In this document: positions 27,017 through 37,479 of the stretch, piece after piece
How the letters are laid out: each line of letters begins with the position of its first letter
Numbering within the stretch: position 1 is the first letter of the stretch
Assembly: GCA_903877645.1 (NCBI GenBank)
Contig: CAIRES010000065.1
Location: 1-64,000, forward strand
DNA length: 64,000 nucleotides
Direction of reading: 5' to 3'
DNA from: an uncultured Bacteroidota bacterium
GTDB taxonomy: Bacteria > Bacteroidota > Bacteroidia > Chitinophagales > Chitinophagaceae
Notes under the pieces: model-generated
Seen by the model: only the letters and a program-made list of their open reading frames with translations
Told to the model about the DNA's origin: nothing
The model's database searches: none
Translations under genes and position numbers: made by a program

Positions 27017-28456
27017 GTGGAAAACGTAACTGCCAAACCAGCCCAGGAAGCTCACTACAGCTTTTTTCAGGGTGTAGAGCGCAACTTTGATAAGGCTTCA
27101 AAATATACCCGTTTCGAAACAGGTATCCTGGAGCAGATCAAGGCGTGTAACTCTGTTTACCGGATGAAGTACCCCGTACGCATCGGTGATAAGATAGAAG
27201 TGATCGAAGCCTATCGTGTACAGCACTCTCATCACAAGCTCCCATGTAAGGGCGGTATCCGCTACAGCATGGATGTGAACCAGGATGAAGTGATGGCCCT
27301 GGCCGCACTAATGACCTACAAGTGTGCTATCGTGAACGTACCTTTCGGCGGTGCCAAGGGTGGTATCAAGATCAATCCAAAGAACTATTCAGTATTTGAA
27401 CTCGAAAAGATCACCCGCCGTTATGCGAGTGAGCTGGTGAAGAAAAACTTCATCGGCCCCGGCATAGACGTACCTGCACCGGATTACGGCACAGGCGCAC
27501 GCGAAATGAGCTGGATCGTAGATACTTACGCTTCCCTGAAACCGGGTGAAGTAGATGCCCTGGCTTGTATCACCGGCAAACCTGTAACGCAGGGCGGTGT
27601 ACGTGGCCGTACCGAGGCTACCGGCCTTGGTGTATATTATGGTATCCGCGAAGTGTGTAACACTGCTGAGGATATGAAGAAACTGGGCTTGCCTGTAGGT
27701 ATAGAAGGCAAGAAAGTGATCGTACAGGGCCTGGGCAATGTGGGCTTCCATGCTGCTAAGTTCTTCTTCGACAATGGCGCTATCATCGTAGGCCTTGCTG
27801 AATACGAAGGTGGTATCTACAACGAAAAAGGACTGGATATTTATAAAGTAGTAGATCACCGCAAATCAACAGGCTCACTGCTCAACTACCCCGGCGCTAC
27901 CAACATCAAGAACAGCGCGGAAACAATGGAGCAGCCTTGCGACATCCTGATACCTGCAGCTCTGGAAAACGTGATCAACGGCACCAACGCCGCACGCATA
28001 CAGGCCAAGATCATAGGCGAAGGCGCTAACGGCCCCCTCACCCCTGATGCTGATGAAATACTGAACCAGAAAGGCGTAATAGTAGTGCCGGATATGTACC
28101 TGAATGCAGGTGGCGTTACGGTTTCTTATTTCGAGTGGTTGAAGAACCTGAGTCACGTTCGCTTTGGCCGTATGGACAAACGCTTCAGCGAAAACCAGAA
28201 CGACTCTATACTGAAATCAGTAGAAAGCCTTACCGGCAAAAGGGTTACAGACACAGAGCGCAAGCAGATACTCCATGGCCCTGATGAAGTGGACTTGGTT
28301 TACTCAGGCCTCGAAGATACCATGATCGGTTCTTACCACGAGATCCGCGAAGCTCTGCTTCGCCTTGATGGCAAGGTGGATATGCGTACTGCAGCCTTTA
28401 CTGTAGCTATCGATAAGGTAGGTGTTTCTTACGAAGAGCTGGGTATATTCCCATAA
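27017..28456 (+). CDS. gdhA: Glutamate dehydrogenase
   Basis: 479 residues of a Glu/Leu/Phe/Val dehydrogenase: KGGIRYS (substrate), the catalytic-lysine region [26 protein letters not shown], and the Rossmann motif [14 protein letters not shown]. It interconverts glutamate with 2-oxoglutarate plus ammonium. The start appears to be GTG at 27017, since no ATG precedes the conserved region. It is larger than the usual 420-450 residues of small hexameric GDH, with an extended C-terminus. It starts 27 bases after ccmD and ends in a clear terminator. Confidence 0.93.
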   Translation: MENVTAKPAQEAHYSFFQGVERNFDKASKYTRFETGILEQIKACNSVYRMKYPVRIGDKIEVIEAYRVQHSHHKLPCKGGIRYSMDVNQDEVMALAALMTYKCAIVNVPFGGAKGGIKINPKNYSVFELEKITRRYASELVKKNFIGPGIDVPAPDYGTGAREMSWIVDTYASLKPGEVDALACITGKPVTQGGVRGRTEATGLGVYYGIREVCNTAEDMKKLGLPVGIEGKKVIVQGLGNVGFHAAKFFFDNGAIIVGLAEYEGGIYNEKGLDIYKVVDHRKSTGSLLNYPGATNIKNSAETMEQPCDILIPAALENVINGTNAARIQAKIIGEGANGPLTPDADEILNQKGVIVVPDMYLNAGGVTVSYFEWLKNLSHVRFGRMDKRFSENQNDSILKSVESLTGKRVTDTERKQILHGPDEVDLVYSGLEDTMIGSYHEIREALLRLDGKVDMRTAAFTVAIDKVGVSYEELGIFP

Positions 28457-28479
28457 TAATTGAAATAATACTGTATATG

Positions 28480-28505
28480 CAAAGGCTGCCGATTGGTAGC
28501 CTTTG
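28480..28505 (+). terminator. Terminator after gdhA
   Basis: An 11-base stem with a GATT loop (CAAAGGCTGCC against GGTAGCCTTTG), followed by TTGTTTTT. It starts 23 bases after the gdhA stop. Confidence 0.85.
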
Positions 28506-28642
28506 TTGTTTTTATGTATATATGTACAATGAAAATTCCTATTCTTATAAAGGTTTGTTAGTTTATTGATATTTCTATTACATTTTTCTTCTTTTTTCGG
28601 TAATTTCGCACCACTTTTTAAAACATTTCAACTCTTTTTATA

Positions 28643-30919
28643 ATGGCATTTGATCTCGATCTCATCAGGAAAGTTTATCAGCAACTACCGGGCAAGGTAG
28701 CAGCCGCCCGCAGTTTATTGGGCCGCCCGCTTACCCTCGGCGAAAAGACATTGTATTCCCACGCTTACGAAACGCCTACAAAAGGCTATACACGTGGACA
28801 CGATTATGTAAACTTCTCCCCGGATAGGGTAGCGATGCAGGATGCTACAGCACAGATGGCGTTATTACAGTTCAGCACCTGTGGCCGCGATAAAGTTGCC
28901 GTGCCCAGCACTGTACATTGTGATCACCTGATACAGGCCAAGACCGGCGCTCAGCAGGATCTGGCTACCGCGCTTGATGTGAACAAAGAAGTGTATGATT
29001 TCCTTTCTTCTATCTCTAATAAATACGGTATCGGTTTCTGGCGCGCAGGCGCAGGCATCATTCACCAGGTAGTGCTGGAGAATTACGCATTCCCCGGTGG
29101 TATGATGATCGGTACGGATAGCCACACCCCAAACGCAGGTGGCCTCGGTATGATCGCCATAGGTGTAGGTGGAGCTGATGCTGTGGACGTAATGGCAGGC
29201 TTGGCATGGGAGCTGAAGATGCCTAAACTGATAGGCGTGAAGCTCACCGGCAAAATGAATGGCTGGACATCAGCAAAAGACATTATCCTCAAAGTAGCCG
29301 GCATACTTACCGTAAAAGGTGGTACCGGTGCTATTGTTGAATACTTTGGCGAAGGTGCTGAAAGCCTGAGCTGCACAGGGAAGGCCACTATCTGCAACAT
29401 GGGTGCAGAGATAGGCGCTACCTGCTCTATGTTTGCTTACGACGAGAAGATGGCTGCGTATCTCAACGGCACCAGCCGCGCTGAGATCAGCGAACTGGCT
29501 GACCAGGTGAAAGATGACCTGCGCTCTGATAAAGAAGTGTACGAGAACCCAGGGGCTTTCTACGATCAGCTGATCGAGATCAACCTCAGCGAACTGGAGC
29601 CTTATGTAAATGGCCCGTTCACTCCGGATCTTGCTACACCGATCAGCCAGATGGCTGCTGCAGTAAAAGAGCATGGCTGGCCTGATGCGGTGGAAGTAGC
29701 CCTTATCGGCTCTTGCACTAACTCTTCTTACGAAGATATTTCCCGCTCTGCATTCATCGCCCGCAACGCTATGGGCAAGGGCCTGAAGGCAAAGAGCGAA
29801 TTTACCATTACCCCCGGTTCTGAAATGGTGCGTTATACCATCGAGCGCGATGGTATGCTGGCTACGTTCGACCAGATGGGCGGTATCGTACTCGCTAATG
29901 CCTGCGGCCCGTGCATAGGCCAGTGGGCACGCCACGTAGATGACCCGAATAAAAAGAACACCATCATTACTTCGTTCAACCGCAACTTTGCGAAACGTAA
30001 TGACGGCCTTTCTTCCACACACGCATTTGTAGCATCTCCTGAGATTGTGACTGCAATTGCTATTGCCGGTAGCCTGTCGTTCAATCCATTGAAGGATAAG
30101 CTGAAGAATGATAAGGGCGAAGAAGTAATGCTCGATGAGCCGCAAGGCTATGAAATGCCTCCGAAGGGTTTTGACGTAAAGGACCCGGGTTATGAAGCGC
30201 CCGCTGCTGATGGCTCAAAGGTACAGGTGATCGTAAGCCCTACCAGCGATCGCCTCCAATTGCTCGCACCGTTTACCGCATGGGATGGCGCTGATATGAT
30301 GGGCCTTAAATTGCTGATCAAGGCATTTGGTAAATGTACTACCGACCACATCTCTATGGCAGGCCCATGGCTCAAATACCGTGGCCACCTTGATAATATC
30401 TCTAACAACATGCTGATAGGTGCTATCAATGCCTTCAACATGGAAACAAATACTGTAAAGAACCAACTCACCGGTGTATATGGCGCGGTGCCGGATACAG
30501 CGCGTGCTTACAAAGCACAGGGCCTGGGCAGCATAGTAGTGGGCGACGAGAACTACGGCGAAGGCAGCAGCCGTGAGCACGCAGCAATGGAGCCACGCCA
30601 CCTCGGCGTTCAGGCTATACTGGTGAAGAGCTTTGCACGTATCCACGAAACCAACCTGAAGAAACAAGGTATGCTGGCTATCACCTTTGCTGATAAGACA
30701 GACTACGACAAGATACAGGAAGATGATACCATAGATATCATTGGCCTCACGCACTTTGCTGCCGATGTGCCATTGACCTTATTGCTCAATCACAAAGACG
30801 GTACCCGCGACTCCATAAAAGTGAACCACACCTACAACGAACAACAAATAGAATGGTTCAAAGCAGGTGGCGCACTCAACGTGATCCGCAGGGATGTTGC
30901 TGCTGAGGTAAAGGGCTAA
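28643..30919 (+). CDS. acnA: Aconitate hydratase
   Basis: 758 residues, the length of mitochondrial-type aconitase. The three cluster cysteines lie in [10 protein letters not shown] and GPCIGQW (with CGPC). Other features: [20 protein letters not shown]-like ([14 protein letters not shown]), and the C-terminal swivel domain with [14 protein letters not shown]. It converts citrate to isocitrate in the TCA cycle using a [4Fe-4S] cluster. A TAATTTCG box at 28601-28608 lies 35 bases before the ATG as a likely -7 element. Confidence 0.96.
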   Translation: MAFDLDLIRKVYQQLPGKVAAARSLLGRPLTLGEKTLYSHAYETPTKGYTRGHDYVNFSPDRVAMQDATAQMALLQFSTCGRDKVAVPSTVHCDHLIQAKTGAQQDLATALDVNKEVYDFLSSISNKYGIGFWRAGAGIIHQVVLENYAFPGGMMIGTDSHTPNAGGLGMIAIGVGGADAVDVMAGLAWELKMPKLIGVKLTGKMNGWTSAKDIILKVAGILTVKGGTGAIVEYFGEGAESLSCTGKATICNMGAEIGATCSMFAYDEKMAAYLNGTSRAEISELADQVKDDLRSDKEVYENPGAFYDQLIEINLSELEPYVNGPFTPDLATPISQMAAAVKEHGWPDAVEVALIGSCTNSSYEDISRSAFIARNAMGKGLKAKSEFTITPGSEMVRYTIERDGMLATFDQMGGIVLANACGPCIGQWARHVDDPNKKNTIITSFNRNFAKRNDGLSSTHAFVASPEIVTAIAIAGSLSFNPLKDKLKNDKGEEVMLDEPQGYEMPPKGFDVKDPGYEAPAADGSKVQVIVSPTSDRLQLLAPFTAWDGADMMGLKLLIKAFGKCTTDHISMAGPWLKYRGHLDNISNNMLIGAINAFNMETNTVKNQLTGVYGAVPDTARAYKAQGLGSIVVGDENYGEGSSREHAAMEPRHLGVQAILVKSFARIHETNLKKQGMLAITFADKTDYDKIQEDDTIDIIGLTHFAADVPLTLLLNHKDGTRDSIKVNHTYNEQQIEWFKAGGALNVIRRDVAAEVKG

Positions 30920-30956
30920 TATTTTGTCGTATAAACGATCATCAGTGTATTCATTT

Positions 30957-31140
30957 TACATTTGATACAGCTTTTCCCGGTAGTGATGCCAGGAATTGTT
31001 GGTGGTTTTCAAATGAATAATTATTAAGGTACCCTGGTCCATCTGAAGAGGAAGCAGGCTGCGCCGGAAATCAACCGGCTGGTAATATGATCGATCATTA
31101 AACGATAGAGAGGCAATCTGCAAAGGTTGCCTCTTTTAGT
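30957..31140 (+). ncRNA. Candidate small RNA or structured 3' region after aconitase
   Basis: An exact TAnnTTTG box (TACATTTG, 30957-30964) is followed by 140 non-coding bases with possible hairpins (CCAGG/CCTGG and GCCGG/CCGGC). A terminator hairpin AGAGGCAA/TTGCCTCT (31109-31116 and 31127-31134) with TTTT follows. The unit would be about 170 bases. It could also be the long 3' tail of the aconitase mRNA. No known RNA family recognised; no good -33 box is seen. Confidence 0.3.
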
Positions 31141-31189
31141 AGACTCGATAGGGGATTAGGGAGGTATTATCACGGCCACCAAATAGGCG

Positions 31190-31290
31190 CATAGACCACA
31201 TAGCTCGGAGTAGTTGTGGCTATGTGTACTTGAAAATTATGAGTACAGACCACATAGACTATGTGCTGTATGTGCCTATGTGGTTGGGTA
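31190..31290. repeat. Dispersed repeat B, copy 2
   Basis: Contains ACCACATAGACTATGTG and CTATGTGCCTATGTGG. It resembles copies at 13240-13352 and 57130-57240; TATGAGTACAGACCAC aligns with TATGAGTGCAGACCAC in copy 3. Confidence 0.65.
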
Positions 31291-31760
31291 TTGTTGCCAT
31301 TTTTCGTCTTGGCGCCACTTTCTTTCCGACCTTTATGCCATAAAAGATGGGCTCCCCTCACCTTGCGGATCTCTTTGTCGCCGAAGCTAAAGCGAAAGAG
31401 GATTGCGTTTAAATTTCTCCCCACCTTTGGAATTTGGCATTTGCTTCTTGGAATTTAAAACAACAATGGGACATCCAAATGGACATCTGAAAAATAATAT
31501 ACGTCTGAAAGCCGCGGGGATATTGATAAGTGCATAAAAGCATAATATTAATTATCCACATTTTTTTTATTTCTGTGTGGGACATTTGCCGAATTTGATT
31601 TTATATTGAGTTATTCAATCATTAAACTACATTGCTGCAAAATTGTCCATTGTAGTTTTAAGTAACGAGGAGAAGCCCCTTTAGGGGTTTGGGGTTTTTA
31701 GTTGCGTGAAGAAATTATATAATATTGCAGTTAAAATCGAGTTAAACTGTATGAGTATAT
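31291..31760. other. Non-coding gap before uppS with DnaA-box and hairpin
   Basis: No convincing gene. Contents: a TTTGGAATTTGGCATTTG stretch (about 31430-31447) similar to one at 53452; a perfect DnaA-box nonamer TTATCCACA (31551-31559) in AT-rich sequence; and a hairpin with CCCC/GGGG arms followed by TTTTTAG (31673-31700), terminator-like with no gene in front. Confidence 0.5.
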
Positions 31761-31790
31761 TTTGTTACCATTAGCTACAGCCTATTTTTG
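31761..31790 (+). promoter_or_regulatory. Promoter of the uppS-bamA-skp operon
   Basis: TTTG at 31761-31764 and TATTTTTG at 31783-31790, 18 bases apart, match the Bacteroidota -33/-7 promoter (TTTG and TAnnTTTG). The uppS ATG is 32 bases downstream. This excludes the longer frame opening at 31762. Confidence 0.8.
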
Positions 31791-31821
31791 TACCTTCGCA
31801 CACTTTTCATACAGTATATTG

Positions 31822-32583
31822 ATGGACCTCTTGCAATCGATTGACCGCGGTAAGCTGCCAAAGCATATAGCCATAATTATGGATGGCAACGGGCGTTGGG
31901 CTAAAGAGCGTGGGCAAGACCGTGTTTACGGGCACCACGAGGGGGTCATCAGTGTGCGGGAAATAGTGAATGCGAGTGCAGAAATAGGCATACAATACCT
32001 TACCCTTTACGCTTTCTCGGCCGAGAACTGGAACCGCCCCAAGGCGGAGGTAGATGCCCTGATGGAATTGCTCGTGAACACCATACGAAAAGAAGTAGAA
32101 GAACTAAAGAAGAATAATGTGCGGATGCACGTGATCGGCGACTTTGAAAGCCTGCCGGCCATTTGCCGGAGGGAATTGAATGAAGCGATAGATATGACTG
32201 CCGCCAATACCGGGCTTAACCTGATACTGGCACTCAGTTACAGCTCGCGCAATGAGATAGTCAATGCAGCAAAGAAGATAGCGGAAAAAGTGCAGAGGGG
32301 AGAACTGAAAGCGGAAAATGTGAACTGCGAAGTATTTGAGGCTAACCTCTATACCTCTAAGTTCCCCGACCCGGAATTGATGATCAGGACGAGCGGGGAA
32401 TACAGGATCAGTAACTTCCTGCTGTACCAGTTGGCTTATGCAGAGCTTTATTTTGCCCCTGTACACTGGCCTGATTTCCGCAAGCAGAATTTATACGAGG
32501 CGCTGCTCAATTACCAGCAGCGCGAACGCCGATTTGGCAAAACAAGTGAACAAATACAAACGAACACCCCCGAGCATGTATAA
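31822..32583 (+). CDS. uppS: Undecaprenyl (di-trans,poly-cis) diphosphate synthase
   Basis: 253 residues of a cis-prenyltransferase that makes the C55 lipid carrier for peptidoglycan and O-antigen. Signature MDGNGRWAKERG (catalytic D21, FPP-binding GNGRW 22-26), LTLYAFSAENW, and the C-terminal DPELMIRTSGEYRISNFLLYQ. Length is normal. First gene of an operon with bamA (8-base overlap) and two skp genes, an arrangement common in Bacteroidota. Confidence 0.97.
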   Translation: MDLLQSIDRGKLPKHIAIIMDGNGRWAKERGQDRVYGHHEGVISVREIVNASAEIGIQYLTLYAFSAENWNRPKAEVDALMELLVNTIRKEVEELKKNNVRMHVIGDFESLPAICRRELNEAIDMTAANTGLNLILALSYSSRNEIVNAAKKIAEKVQRGELKAENVNCEVFEANLYTSKFPDPELMIRTSGEYRISNFLLYQLAYAELYFAPVHWPDFRKQNLYEALLNYQQRERRFGKTSEQIQTNTPEHV

Positions 32584-35248
32584 AGGACTTACGAGGTATA
32601 TTTTTTTAGTTTTTTGCATGTTCTGCATCACTTATGCTGATGCGCAAATAGGCGGGTCGAACAACGGCCTCAATAAAATGATGCAGCAGAGTGGCCAGCA
32701 GCAGGGTGGGGTAGACCTCAATAAACCGAAGGAATATGAACTCGCAGGTATCACCGTGTCCGGTGCCAAATACCTCGATCAGGACCTGTTGATAGCTGTT
32801 ACTAACCTCGTCGTTGGCCAAAAGGTTTACCTGCCCAATGATGAGCATATCGCTAAAGCTATTAAGGCGCTTTGGAAGCAGGAGTTGTTCTCTAACGTGG
32901 ATATCACCATCACCAAGTATATAGAAGATAAGGTATTCATCAACATTTCGGTGGAAGAGCGCCCCCGCCTCAGCAGGTATAACTTCCGCAACATCAAGCC
33001 ATCAGAAGCAAAGGAATTGAAGAATAAGCTCACGCTGGTAGCCAATAAGGTAGTGACCGATGCTACAAAGAAAGAGGCCATCGTGCGTATTAAGAAGTTT
33101 TACACAGACAAGGGTTATGGGCGCACACAGGTATCCGTTCTGGAAAGAGCAGATACAGGTGCTATCAATAAAGTCATCCTTACGTTCGTAGTGGTAAAAG
33201 GCAATAAAACGCACATCAACGATATCAACATTGTAGGTGAGCAGAACGCCGCTGAAGCCCGTCTCATCCACACATTGAAGTCGACCAAGGAAATGAGCCG
33301 CTTCACCCTGCACCGCGATGAAGAAAGTGTGTACAATGCGCCAAAACGGTCGTTCGGTAAGTATGTAAAGCAATTTGGTTTCCTTTCTCCCACCAAAACA
33401 CTGGATGCCCTCGATCCTTATTTCAGGTTCAAATTGTTTGCCTCATCAAAGTTCAACCAAACGAAGTTTGATGAAGACAAGCAGTCGCTCATCGCTTATT
33501 ATAATACACTGGGCTACCGTGATGCCTCTGTGGTAGCTGATACCGTTTACCCGGTAAAGAATGGCAACATCAATATAGATATTAGGGTGAAGGAAGGGCA
33601 TAAATACTATTTCGGCGATATCGCCTGGAAGGGAAATACAAAATATTCTACCGAGGTGCTGAGCCGCACACTCGCCATTAAGAAGGGGGATGTGTACAAT
33701 CAGCAATTGCTGGAGACACGCATAGGCCGCCAGTTGAGCCCCGATGGTGGCGGTGAGGATGTGAGCAGCCTGTATATGGATGATGGGTACCTGTTCTTCA
33801 ACATAGACCCTGTAGAGGTGTCAATAGTAGGTGATACCATCAACTATGAGATGCGCATTACCGAAGGCTCGCAGGCTACTATTCGCGACATCAGCATAGC
33901 AGGCAATGATCGTACCAATGAGCACGTTATCCGCAGGGAGCTGCGCACATGGCCCGGTAATAAGTTCAGTCGTTCAGACCTCATTGCTTCTCAGCGCGAG
34001 ATCGCCAGCCTCGGCTTCTTCGACCAGGAAAAGATTGGTATTCAACCTAAGCCACACCCCGAAGACGGTACGGTAGACATTGACTATACGGTTGTCGAGA
34101 AATCAAGCGACCAGTTGCAGTTATCTGCCGGTTTTGGTGGTGGCGTTAATTTCTATGGCAACATAGGTATCACCTTCAATAACTTCTCCATCAGGAATAT
34201 ATTCAAACCTAAATTCTGGGATCCATTGCCTGTAGGCGACGGGCAGAAATTCTCAGTAAGCTATGCGTCAAACGGGGCTTATTATAATTCATTGAGCACA
34301 TCATTTACCGAGCCATGGCTGGGTGGCCACAGGCCGAATGCACTTACTGCCAATATGGTGTATAGTAAATACTCAGCCGCTGCAATAGGTACCGATCCTA
34401 ATGTGTCGTTCCTGCGCCTTGTAGGCGGTGGGCTGTCTATGGGCAAGCGCCTCAACTGGCCCGATAATTTCTTTGTATTCAACTACGGTATATTCTATAA
34501 CAACTACAGGCTGAAGGATTATGCCCTCGTGCCCAACTTCACCGATGGTTATAGCAATGACCTTCACTTCAAGTTTGTGATCTCCCGCAATTCAATAGAC
34601 AGGCCGTTGTATCCAAGGAGCGGTTCCAATATATCATTCACCTTCCAGGTCACCCCGCCATACAGCGCTTTCTCCGGCGAGGATTATGCGAGCGAAGGGG
34701 CACAGCAGAAGTACAAGTGGATCGAGTACCACAAGTATAAATTTGTGGCCGACTTCTACCAGAAGATATATGGTAACCTTGTGCTGAGGTTGGCCTCTAA
34801 ATATGGCTACCTGGGTTATTTCAACAAAGGCATCGGGTTCTCTCCGTTTGAGCGCTTCCAGTTGGGTGGCGATGGTTTATCCGGCTATTCTTACTTCATT
34901 GGTAAGGATATCATTTCGCAGCGCGGCTACGAGGTATATGCCCCTGATGCTACTATATATAACAAGTATACTGCTGAGTTGCGCTATCCGTTCTCTCTTG
35001 CGCCTACTGCTACTATCTATGGCCTCGTGTTCGTAGATGCAGCCAATGCATGGGATAACTTCTCCGAGTACAATCCTACTAAATTGAACAGGGACGTAGG
35101 TGTGGGTATCCGTATCTTCCTCCCTATGTTCGGGCTGCTGGGGCTTGACTACGGTATAGGCATCGACCGTTACGACCAGGCAACCGGAACAACAGGATTA
35201 AAAGATATTTCTAAATTTAACTTTATGTTGGGCTTCGAACCTGAATAA
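32576..35248 (+). CDS. bamA: Outer-membrane assembly factor BamA (Omp85)
   Basis: 890 residues: signal peptide (1-24, ITYADAQ), a polar Gln-rich linker, about five POTRA domains (about 55-480), and a C-terminal Omp85 barrel (about 500-890). The barrel includes the typical RNSIDRPLYPRSGS and ISQRGYE-type loops and FEPE end. It inserts barrel proteins in the outer membrane. The ATG at 32576 overlaps uppS; the larger open frame upstream is shadow. The substrate partners Skp follow. Confidence 0.96.
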   Translation: MYKGLTRYIFLVFCMFCITYADAQIGGSNNGLNKMMQQSGQQQGGVDLNKPKEYELAGITVSGAKYLDQDLLIAVTNLVVGQKVYLPNDEHIAKAIKALWKQELFSNVDITITKYIEDKVFINISVEERPRLSRYNFRNIKPSEAKELKNKLTLVANKVVTDATKKEAIVRIKKFYTDKGYGRTQVSVLERADTGAINKVILTFVVVKGNKTHINDINIVGEQNAAEARLIHTLKSTKEMSRFTLHRDEESVYNAPKRSFGKYVKQFGFLSPTKTLDALDPYFRFKLFASSKFNQTKFDEDKQSLIAYYNTLGYRDASVVADTVYPVKNGNINIDIRVKEGHKYYFGDIAWKGNTKYSTEVLSRTLAIKKGDVYNQQLLETRIGRQLSPDGGGEDVSSLYMDDGYLFFNIDPVEVSIVGDTINYEMRITEGSQATIRDISIAGNDRTNEHVIRRELRTWPGNKFSRSDLIASQREIASLGFFDQEKIGIQPKPHPEDGTVDIDYTVVEKSSDQLQLSAGFGGGVNFYGNIGITFNNFSIRNIFKPKFWDPLPVGDGQKFSVSYASNGAYYNSLSTSFTEPWLGGHRPNALTANMVYSKYSAAAIGTDPNVSFLRLVGGGLSMGKRLNWPDNFFVFNYGIFYNNYRLKDYALVPNFTDGYSNDLHFKFVISRNSIDRPLYPRSGSNISFTFQVTPPYSAFSGEDYASEGAQQKYKWIEYHKYKFVADFYQKIYGNLVLRLASKYGYLGYFNKGIGFSPFERFQLGGDGLSGYSYFIGKDIISQRGYEVYAPDATIYNKYTAELRYPFSLAPTATIYGLVFVDAANAWDNFSEYNPTKLNRDVGVGIRIFLPMFGLLGLDYGIGIDRYDQATGTTGLKDISKFNFMLGFEPE

Positions 35249-35289
35249 CAGGCATAACTTTAGCAATAATATTATCTAAAACTCGTTAT

Positions 35290-35808
35290 ATGAAAAAGAC
35301 ATTCTTCGGCTTACTGTTATTGTTAGGTATGGCGTCGGCAGCAAGTGCGCAGCAGCATTACTGCTTCATAGACTCGAAGTACCTGCTCGAGAAAATGAGT
35401 GATTATAAAGACGCGCAAGGCAAGCTGGATAATATCTCCAAAGCATGGCAAGACGAAATAGATAAAAAGATGGCTGAGGTTGAGAAGATGTATAAGAGCT
35501 ACCAGGCCGAAAAACCAATGCTGTCGGATGACCTGCGCAAGAAACGTGAAGATGAAATAGTGGCTAAGGAGAAATCAGCAAAAGACCTTCAGAAACAACG
35601 CTTTGGATACGAGGGAGACCTGTTCAAAAAAAGGCAGGAGTTCATCAAGCCGGTACAGGATAGACTGTACAACGCAGTGCAGAAAATGGCATCGGGTAAA
35701 GGCTATGATATGGTGTTTGATAAGGCAGGCGGGGTTACCGTATTTTACGCCGACCCCAAGCTGGACCATAGCGATGATGTTTTAAAAATTCTTGGAATAA
35801 ACAAATAA
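35290..35808 (+). CDS. OmpH/Skp-family periplasmic chaperone, copy 1
   Basis: 172 residues; signal peptide MKKTFFGLLLLLGMASAASA. The Skp fold follows: a first strand (HYCFIDSKYLLEKM), two long charged helices (about 40-135) and a final strand with YDMVFDKAGGVTVFYADPK. Skp trimers hold unfolded outer-membrane proteins on the way to BamA. Follows bamA after 41 bases. Confidence 0.9.
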   Translation: MKKTFFGLLLLLGMASAASAQQHYCFIDSKYLLEKMSDYKDAQGKLDNISKAWQDEIDKKMAEVEKMYKSYQAEKPMLSDDLRKKREDEIVAKEKSAKDLQKQRFGYEGDLFKKRQEFIKPVQDRLYNAVQKMASGKGYDMVFDKAGGVTVFYADPKLDHSDDVLKILGINK

Positions 35809-35854
35809 TGGCATTTACTTTGCACATCTTAAAAAACAAAACACATAAACTGTA

Positions 35855-36364
35855 ATGAAAAAGGTAGTATTATTTCTTGCTTGCGGATTGCTTTTGGGCA
35901 ACGTAGTATTCGGACAGACTGCACTGAAACTTGGCTGGATCAATTCAGCAGAACTGCTGCAGGCTATGCCTGAAAAAGCAAAAGCCGACAGCGATGTGGC
36001 AAAGTATGCAAGGTCATTCCAGGATCAGATCGACATCATGATGAAGGACTACCAGAGCAAAGGCCAGGACTACCAGGCAAAAGAAAAGACAATGACCGAT
36101 GCCATGAAGGAAGTGCGCATGAAGGAGATACAAGACCTGCAGAACCGCATACAGAGCATACAGGAAAGTGCCCAGGAAAAACTACAAACTAAAAAGCAGG
36201 ATGCCTATTCTCCTATACTCGATAAGGCAGATAAGGCGATAAAATTTGTAGCTAAAGAAAAGAACTACGATTACATATTTGACCAGAGCCAGGGCATGTT
36301 GCTGTTTGGCAAAGAAGGTGATAATATTTTGCCTTTAGTGAAGGCACACCTGGGTATCAAGTAG
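35855..36364 (+). CDS. OmpH/Skp-family periplasmic chaperone, copy 2
   Basis: 169 residues with signal peptide (about 1-21, NVVFGQ), first strand LKLGWINSAELLQAMP, long charged helices and end strand YDYIFDQSQGMLLFG. A paralogue of the preceding gene. TTACTTTG at 35815-35822 could be an internal promoter (TTG at 35792-35794). Followed by a strong hairpin at 36384. Confidence 0.9.
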   Translation: MKKVVLFLACGLLLGNVVFGQTALKLGWINSAELLQAMPEKAKADSDVAKYARSFQDQIDIMMKDYQSKGQDYQAKEKTMTDAMKEVRMKEIQDLQNRIQSIQESAQEKLQTKKQDAYSPILDKADKAIKFVAKEKNYDYIFDQSQGMLLFGKEGDNILPLVKAHLGIK

Positions 36365-36383
36365 TACCTGTTACCGTATACAA

Positions 36384-36419
36384 GATAACGCTCCGGGCTG
36401 CATAGTTCGGAGCGTTATC
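36384..36419 (+). terminator. Hairpin terminator of the uppS-bamA-skp operon
   Basis: Perfect 12-base arms GATAACGCTCCG/CGGAGCGTTATC around a 12-base loop, 20 bases after the second skp. The U tract behind it is weak, so it may be rho-assisted or processing-related. Confidence 0.7.
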
Positions 36420-36465
36420 GTTAAAGCTGAAAGAGATAAGTATTGCACAACTAATTTTTTCGACC

Positions 36466-37479
36466 ATGTCGCCTGCTAACATTAACATACTGGCCATAGA
36501 ATCATCCTGCGACGAAACAAGTGCAGCAGTGATACGTGATGGTAAAGTGCTGAGCAATCATATAGCCACGCAAAAGGTACATGAGCGTTATGGAGGCGTA
36601 GTGCCTGAGCTGGCCTCGCGCGCGCACATGCAAAACATACTGCCTGTGGTAGATGCTGCAATCAAGGATGCAGGTATGGGTAACGATGATATTACCGCTG
36701 TGGCATTTACACAGTCGCCCGGGCTTATCGGCTCGTTGCTGGTAGGCGCTTGTTTCGCCAAATCATTTGCGCAAGCCATGAACTTGCCATTGATCGCAGT
36801 GCATCATATGCAGGCACATGTATTGGCACATTTTATAGAAGACAGCCCCGAGTTTCCATTTCTTTGCCTTACCGTTTCAGGGGGGCATACTCAGATCGTT
36901 TTGTGCCGCAGCCACCTCGATATGGAAGTTCTCGGCGAAACCATAGATGATGCCGCAGGTGAGGCATTTGATAAAGTGGCCAAGATGCTTGGGCTGCAAT
37001 ATCCGGGTGGCCCGTTGGTCGATAAGTATGCTGCGCTCGGCGATCCATTGCGTTTTAAATTTCCGATGAGCGAAATGAAAGAATACACGTTTAGCTTCAG
37101 TGGTATCAAAACGTCAGTACTGTATTTCTTGCAGGCACAGAAAAAATTAGACCCGGATTTTGTGGAAAAGAACCTCAATGATATTTGCGCATCAGTGCAG
37201 TATACCATCATCAATATGCTCATGGCCAAATTGCGCAAGGCCGCTAGGGACTTGGGCATCAGGCAGGTAGGTATAGCAGGTGGTGTATCTGCCAACAGCG
37301 GCCTGCGCAAGGCGCTCAAAGATGCCGGTGAGCAATACGGCTGGAAGGTATACATACCCAGGTTTGAATACTGTACAGACAATGCTGCTATGATCGGTAT
37401 CACAGGGTATTACAAGTATTTGAAAGGGGCTCTTGCAGATATGTCTGTTACTCCCAGTGCAAGAGCTACATGGCAATGA
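36466..37479 (+). CDS. tsaD: tRNA N6-adenosine threonylcarbamoyltransferase TsaD
   Basis: 337 residues of the Kae1/TsaD ASKHA-fold protein that, with TsaB and TsaE, installs t6A37 on ANN-reading tRNAs. Motifs: AIESSCDETSAAV, GGVVPELASRAH, the iron-binding HHMQAH (H114 and H118), VSGGHTQIV, and the late GGVSANSGLR. The last four bases overlap the trmN6 ATG. MtaB, which acts on the t6A product, is also in this window (61.4 kb). Confidence 0.97.
   Translation: MSPANINILAIESSCDETSAAVIRDGKVLSNHIATQKVHERYGGVVPELASRAHMQNILPVVDAAIKDAGMGNDDITAVAFTQSPGLIGSLLVGACFAKSFAQAMNLPLIAVHHMQAHVLAHFIEDSPEFPFLCLTVSGGHTQIVLCRSHLDMEVLGETIDDAAGEAFDKVAKMLGLQYPGGPLVDKYAALGDPLRFKFPMSEMKEYTFSFSGIKTSVLYFLQAQKKLDPDFVEKNLNDICASVQYTIINMLMAKLRKAARDLGIRQVGIAGGVSANSGLRKALKDAGEQYGWKVYIPRFEYCTDNAAMIGITGYYKYLKGALADMSVTPSARATWQ

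Noticed and set aside
31170-31458. Short open frames on both strands before uppS
   Set aside because: They overlap repeat B, have no signal or family resemblance, and no promoter.
31762-31821. Upstream start for uppS
   Set aside because: It begins inside the -33 element; the MDLLQ start at 31822 fits family and promoter.
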